Below, piece after piece: positions 8,224-11,485 of a DNA stretch of 11,485 bases. Numbering within the stretch: the first letter of the stretch is position 1; each line of letters opens with the position of its first letter. Below the pieces are notes generated by a model, which was not told the DNA's origin, ran no database searches, and was given only the letters and a program-made list of their open reading frames with translations. Source of the DNA: Sporisorium sorghi (Eukaryota; Basidiomycota; Ustilaginomycetes; Ustilaginales; Ustilaginaceae); NCBI GenBank assembly GCA_023212695.1, contig JALCCG010000449.1, positions 1 to 11,485 of the forward strand. The letters run 5' to 3'. The position numbers and the translations under genes are program-made.

Positions 8224-8313
8224 TCTTGCTCAAGCCAGGAGCTGGTCACCTGCTGGTGTACTGCCCTGGCCTTGATGACATCGCTGCTAGCCATTGAGGT
8301 TCTCAGACCCCAG
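8199..8313. repeat. 10-bp inverted repeat bounding 115 bases
   Basis: CTGGGGTCTG (8199-8208) is the exact reverse complement of CAGACCCCAG (8304-8313), and similarity extends slightly beyond the inner or outer edges. The enclosed segment has no open frame of note. It may be the termini of a tiny non-autonomous element or a cruciform site. Confidence 0.4.
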
Positions 8314-8421
8314 CTGCATTACATGCTGCCCCCCACCACTGCACAACCACTTTGTCCCATGCTGTGGGTGGCATGAGCCATTCCAACAGGTGCAAGTTGC
8401 CGACGTACCCGCTCAGACCGT

Positions 8422-8443
8422 GGGGGGGGAAAAAAAAAAAAAA
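8422..8443. repeat. G8A14 homopolymer junction
   Basis: Eight G run directly into fourteen A. Any frame across this point is untrustworthy because run length may vary or be misread. Confidence 0.8.
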
Positions 8444-8647
8444 GAGATCATTGAGGACCACTGGATGACGTGCGCCAAGGCAGCCGACGCATGGCCGCTC
8501 CGTGCCGCAAACTGCCGCAATGCCCACCATTTCTACACGCTGCCCAACACCCTTTACTATCGCTGGTAAGTGACTGATGTGCCAGAAGAAAGGCATTCAA
8601 TGCTTGAACATGACTCACTGGTTCAAGAAGACTGATTTGGCTGTTGA

Positions 8648-8656
8648 TATATAAAT
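8648..8656 (+). promoter_or_regulatory. TATA box candidate
   Basis: TATATAAAT is the best TATA match in the gap between genes 3 and 4. An ATG with a 91-codon open frame begins 88 bases after it (8744). No other promoter signal is evident. Confidence 0.35.
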
Positions 8657-8743
8657 TGCACCAGAGAGGTCACAAAAGATCAGGCAGGGGGGTTTGTGTT
8701 GTTTTTGCCACATATCGCAAGTAATTTACAGTGACATCTTGGT

Positions 8744-9019
8744 ATGGGATTGGCTGATCGAGTGCATGGTCGACATGAGGCTCGCAGTGCGGCTTTCATA
8801 CATTGGGTCAGTCGGAAGCTGTTGACAGCTGGCCTTCCGCTCCAGCGAATAGAGCCTCGGCTTTGCGGTGGCATCGAAAAGCGACGGGTCCGAGGCAGGT
8901 GCATTGATCGCATGTCAGCCGTTTATCGAGTCTTGGTCTGCGACAAGCTTCTTGAAGCTGGGTGTGTCTATGCGGGAGAGTCGCGCTTCCTCGCTCCAAG
9001 AGATCACACGGCACCTTGA
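8744..9019 (+). CDS. Doubtful orphan frame behind a TATA box, 91 codons
   Basis: The frame starts MGLADRVHGRHEARSAAF and ends APRDHTAP. It has a real ATG and a TATATAAAT element upstream, but shows no recognisable domain and no codon bias, and overlaps similar-length frames. Frames immediately downstream (to about 9334) also look partly coding in shifting phases, so this may be one exon of a missed gene, a fragment of a decayed gene, or chance. Confidence 0.2.
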   Translation: MGLADRVHGRHEARSAAFIHWVSRKLLTAGLPLQRIEPRLCGGIEKRRVRGRCIDRMSAVYRVLVCDKLLEAGCVYAGESRFLAPRDHTAP

Positions 9020-9535
9020 CAAGTGCTCAGAACAGACTGGACAGCGCAGACAGTAGCGCATCGAAGCAGTTGCTGCGTGAAACGGTCGAGAAGGACAAGA
9101 GACGAGGCTTCGAGCAGACGGATCAGGCCATCGTCTCATCTCGCAGAGCGCTCAACAAGACGGATCTTTGATTCGGTCTCACGCAATGAAGACCATCTTG
9201 CTCAGACCCAATGCAAGCTAATGCAAGCTTTTGACGCGTCCGACGTGTTTGCATCTCTTGAGGCTCTCGTCCCGAGAGATGGCGCGGTCCCGTCTCGTGG
9301 AGAGGCGCCGAGCTGTATCGAACTATCACTGTAGCTCCGACCTCACCTCGTCCGACGACAAGGGCGGTGACGAGAGCTTGCTGCGCCTCTTTACGCGACG
9401 CCGAGGCGAGGGTTTGCCACCGGCGAACAGGCACGGACAAACGGGAGACGCCTCGGACTTTGGACAGACCATCGACGGAGTTACAGATCTGAGCAGAGTG
9501 TGTGGCTGTGCGATGCATCTCGACTGGAAATTTTC
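9020..9535. other. Frameshifted coding-like stretch
   Basis: Plus-strand frames with plausible amphipathic sequence follow one another in different phases: one containing SKQLLRETVEKDKRRGFEQT (about 9066-9125), then LAQTQCKLMQAFDASDVFASL (about 9196-9260), then one ending near 9563. No splice pair I can see joins them cleanly. No family is recognised. Confidence 0.25.
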
Positions 9536-9598
9536 AATTTTCTTTCTTTTTTTTTTGGGGTGATTTTTGGCGTGCCGTGTAGAGAGCGCGAAGATTTC

Positions 9599-9608
9599 TT
9601 AGGGTTAG
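9599..9608 (+). promoter_or_regulatory. Telomere-like TTAGGGTTAG motif in the RNR promoter
   Basis: One and a half units of the fungal telomere repeat TTAGGG lie 413 bases before the ribonucleotide reductase ATG. Tbf1- and Tay1-type factors bind such repeats in fungi and can act at promoters. Occupancy here is inference. Confidence 0.35.
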
Positions 9609-9685
9609 AGATTTCCCGCTGGCTCGTCTGATGTCAGCCGTCGAGTCAAGCGCGCGCGCTCTGTTGAACTGCGCTCAAATTCCAA

Positions 9686-9691
9686 ACGCGT
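9686..9691. promoter_or_regulatory. MCB-type cell-cycle box
   Basis: ACGCGT in the context AAACGCGTG lies 330 bases before the start of the ribonucleotide reductase gene. MBF-type factors activate S-phase genes, including ribonucleotide reductase genes in yeasts, through ACGCGT. Position and target gene make this a credible site. A second ACGCGT occurs at 9234-9239, further away. Confidence 0.45.
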
Positions 9692-9790
9692 GCCAAAAAA
9701 CACGACACGCTTTTTTCTTGTCGTGCTCCCCTCTCACCTCGTCTTGACTGCAAACTACACCGCGTCTCAACCCAAAGCCCCAGCAGAGCA

Positions 9791-9958
9791 ATAAAGGTAC
9801 ATAAGTTGCTTCTTTTCGACACGCTTTCATCCTTTTTTCCTTCCCACCACATCATCCCACTCCATCTTTCTCTCTCTCCACTACCGCCGCCTTCGCAACA
9901 CTTCACCGTCTGCATCTGCATCACTCCAGCCATCGTCGCTGCCATTCCCCCCCCCCCC
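9791..9958 (+). promoter_or_regulatory. RNR core promoter and CT-rich leader
   Basis: A TATA-like ATAAAG (9791-9796) is followed by a long pyrimidine-rich stretch from about 9805, including a TCTCTCTC run and C12 at 9947-9958. CT-rich blocks like this mark transcription starts of highly expressed fungal genes. The ATG follows at 10021. Confidence 0.5.
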
Positions 9959-10020
9959 TTCTTCATTACATACCCTCGGCATCATCGTTCCAACAACTCC
10001 CACATCCACAGCATAACGCC

Positions 10021-11360
10021 ATGTCCGCCGTCACTCAGCACAACCTCGAGACCCCTTCCAAGAAGGTAGCCGCCGGCTTCGCTGGCATCGACGTCAACGC
10101 CACCCCTTCCAAGAAGGCCGCCGCCGCCAAGCTCAACCTCGCCGACGACGACTTTTCCGAGCCCGGCTTCCTCACCAAGGGCAAGATCGTAGACGCCACC
10201 AAGGACGCCGCTCCTGTCGCTGCTGACGACGACGACGACGACGACGACATCCACGGCAAGTTTGTTGGTGAGGTCGACCTCCCCGAGGAGGAGGAGCCCC
10301 TCCTTGTCGAGACCAGCCGTCGTTTCGTCCTCTTCCCCATCCGCTTCCACGAGGTACGTCTTTCGCATTCGCTCCATCCTCGATGACCTTGTGCTCATAC
10401 CATCTTCCTTCTTTCGACATGCAGATCTGGCAAATGTACAAGAAGGCCGAGGCTTCCTTCTGGACCGCCGAGGAGATCGATCTCTCCAAGGACCTCCACG
10501 ACTGGGACAACAAGCTCAACGACAACGAGCGCCACTTCATCTCGCACGTCCTCGCCTTCTTCGCCGCCTCGGACGGTATCGTCAACGAGAACCTCGTCGA
10601 GCGCTTCAGCTCTGAGGTGCAGGCCGCCGAGGCCCGCTGCTTCTACGGTTTCCAGATCATGATGGAGAACATCCACTCCGAGACCTACTCGCTCCTCATC
10701 GACACCTACATCCGCGAGCCCGAGCAGCGCGAGTTCCTCTTTGACGCCGTCGAGACCATCCCCGTCGTCAAGCAGAAGGCCGACTGGGCCTTGCGATGGA
10801 TCAGCGACAAGCGCGCCACCTTTGCAGAGCGTCTCGTCGCCTTTGCCGCCGTCGAGGGCATCTTCTTCTCCGGCTCGTTTGCCTCCATCTTCTGGCTCAA
10901 GAAGCGCGGTCTCATGCCCGGCCTCACCTTCTCCAACGAGCTCATCTCGCGCGACGAGGGTCTGCACACCGACTTTGCCTGCCTCCTCTTCAGCCACCTC
11001 AAGAAGCGCGCACACCCCGACACCGTGCTCAAGATCATCAGCGAGGCCGTCGAGATCGAGGTCGAGTTCCTGACCACAGCAATCCCATGCCGTCTCCTTG
11101 GCATGTCGGCCGAGTCCATGGCCGAGTACATCAAGTACGTCGCCGACCGTTTGCTTGTTTCGCTCGGAAATCCGGTTCATTACGCCGCCACGAACCCCTT
11201 TGACTTTATGGAAAACATTAGTCTTCAAGGTAAGACCAACTTCTTCGAGAAAAAGGTCGCAGAATACGCAAAAACCGGCGTCGCACGCAGGGAGAACGAC
11301 GACGGCGGCGACGGCACTCGGAAGAACACCCACACCTTCTCGCTCGAGGAGGACTTCTAA
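10021..11360 (+). CDS. RNR2: Ribonucleoside-diphosphate reductase small subunit (R2)
   Basis: Two exons (10021-10353, 10425-11360) encode 422 residues of the class I R2 subunit, which carries the di-iron tyrosyl radical used with the large subunit to make deoxyribonucleotides. Iron ligands Asp161, Glu192, His195, Glu255, Glu289 and His292 and radical Tyr199 (ENIHSETY) are all visible by alignment with mammalian R2. Further hallmarks are [45 protein letters not shown] and KTNFFEK. The C-terminal FSLEEDF is the peptide that docks on the large subunit. The N-terminal extension has two TPSKK motifs (11-15, 28-32), possible kinase sites, and D8 (69-76). Codons are strongly C/G-ending until about residue 350, as in a highly expressed gene. 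The MCB-type box upstream suggests S-phase control. Confidence 0.96.
10225..10248 (+). repeat. (GAC)8 microsatellite coding for Asp8
   Basis: Eight identical GAC codons encode the acidic run in the disordered N-terminal part of the ribonucleotide reductase small subunit. Copy number could vary between strains without disturbing the frame. Confidence 0.8.
10354..10424 (+). other. Intron of the R2 gene
   Basis: The 71-nt intron begins GTACGT and ends ATGCAG. It splits between codons, joining FPIRFHE to [13 protein letters not shown], an uninterrupted conserved R2 segment. A CT-rich stretch precedes the acceptor. Confidence 0.92.
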
Positions 11361-11409
11361 GTTTGTCTCCTTGTCGTCGTCGTGTATCTTTGCGTTCCCA
11401 TCATCTGCT

Positions 11410-11410
<1 letters not shown>

Positions 11411-11485
<75 letters not shown>
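11411..11485. repeat. Poly-T run of 75 reaching the window end
   Basis: An uninterrupted T run starts 50 bases after the R2 stop codon and continues to the last base. It is on the wrong strand to be the poly(A) tail of the R2 transcript. It may be a true homopolymer, the tail of a minus-strand retroelement insertion just outside the window, or an assembly-edge artefact. Confidence 0.8.

Noticed and set aside
11226..11236. Possible splice donor GGTAAGA in the R2 gene
   Set aside because: It encodes the conserved GKTNFFEK segment, and the frame stays open to a proper R2 C-terminus, so an intron here would destroy the protein.

Overview
The window looks like nuclear DNA of a basidiomycete fungus, most likely a smut or related yeast of the Ustilaginomycotina. 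The reasons are short introns (71-78 nt) with GT..AG ends, strongly C/G-ending codons in the highly expressed gene, CT-rich leaders, intron-poor genes on both strands, and fungal-type protein families. The species call is inference from style; no marker gene settles it.

Four genes are well supported. (1) 523-1974 (+), intronless: a six-helix membrane protein of the DUF3533/SNG1 family. (2) 2726-3898 (+), one intron: a secreted, probably GPI-anchored protein of the class II aldolase/adducin fold. (3) 4025-5313 (-), one intron: an alpha/beta hydrolase resembling the COG4757 group, convergent with gene 2 with 126 bases between the stop codons. (4) 10021-11360 (+), one intron: the small (R2) subunit of class I ribonucleotide reductase, with all iron ligands and the radical tyrosine present.

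Between the divergent genes 3 and 4 lie about 4.7 kb without a convincing gene. This stretch holds open-frame fragments interrupted by stops and frameshifts and lacking the codon bias of the four genes. It also has a diverged duplicated segment (6955-7001 and 7731-7777), a 15-nt tandem repeat that would encode pentapeptides, several perfect inverted repeats, and homopolymer runs. I read it as decayed coding sequence plus promoter DNA, but an unrecognised intron-rich or RNA gene cannot be excluded. The last 480 bases or so before gene 4 form a credible promoter: a telomere-like TTAGGGTTAG, an MCB-type ACGCGT, a TATA-like element and a long CT-rich leader.

The four genes do not form an obvious pathway or cluster. 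Gene 4 makes deoxyribonucleotides, gene 1 is a membrane protein of a stress/drug-resistance-associated family, and genes 2 and 3 have unknown substrates. The most interesting protein is gene 2: all three histidines that bind the catalytic metal in class II aldolases appear to be replaced, which suggests a cell-surface pseudoenzyme. The window ends in a run of 75 T, which may be a contig edge. I found no tRNA, rRNA, CRISPR array, or recognisable transposase or reverse transcriptase.
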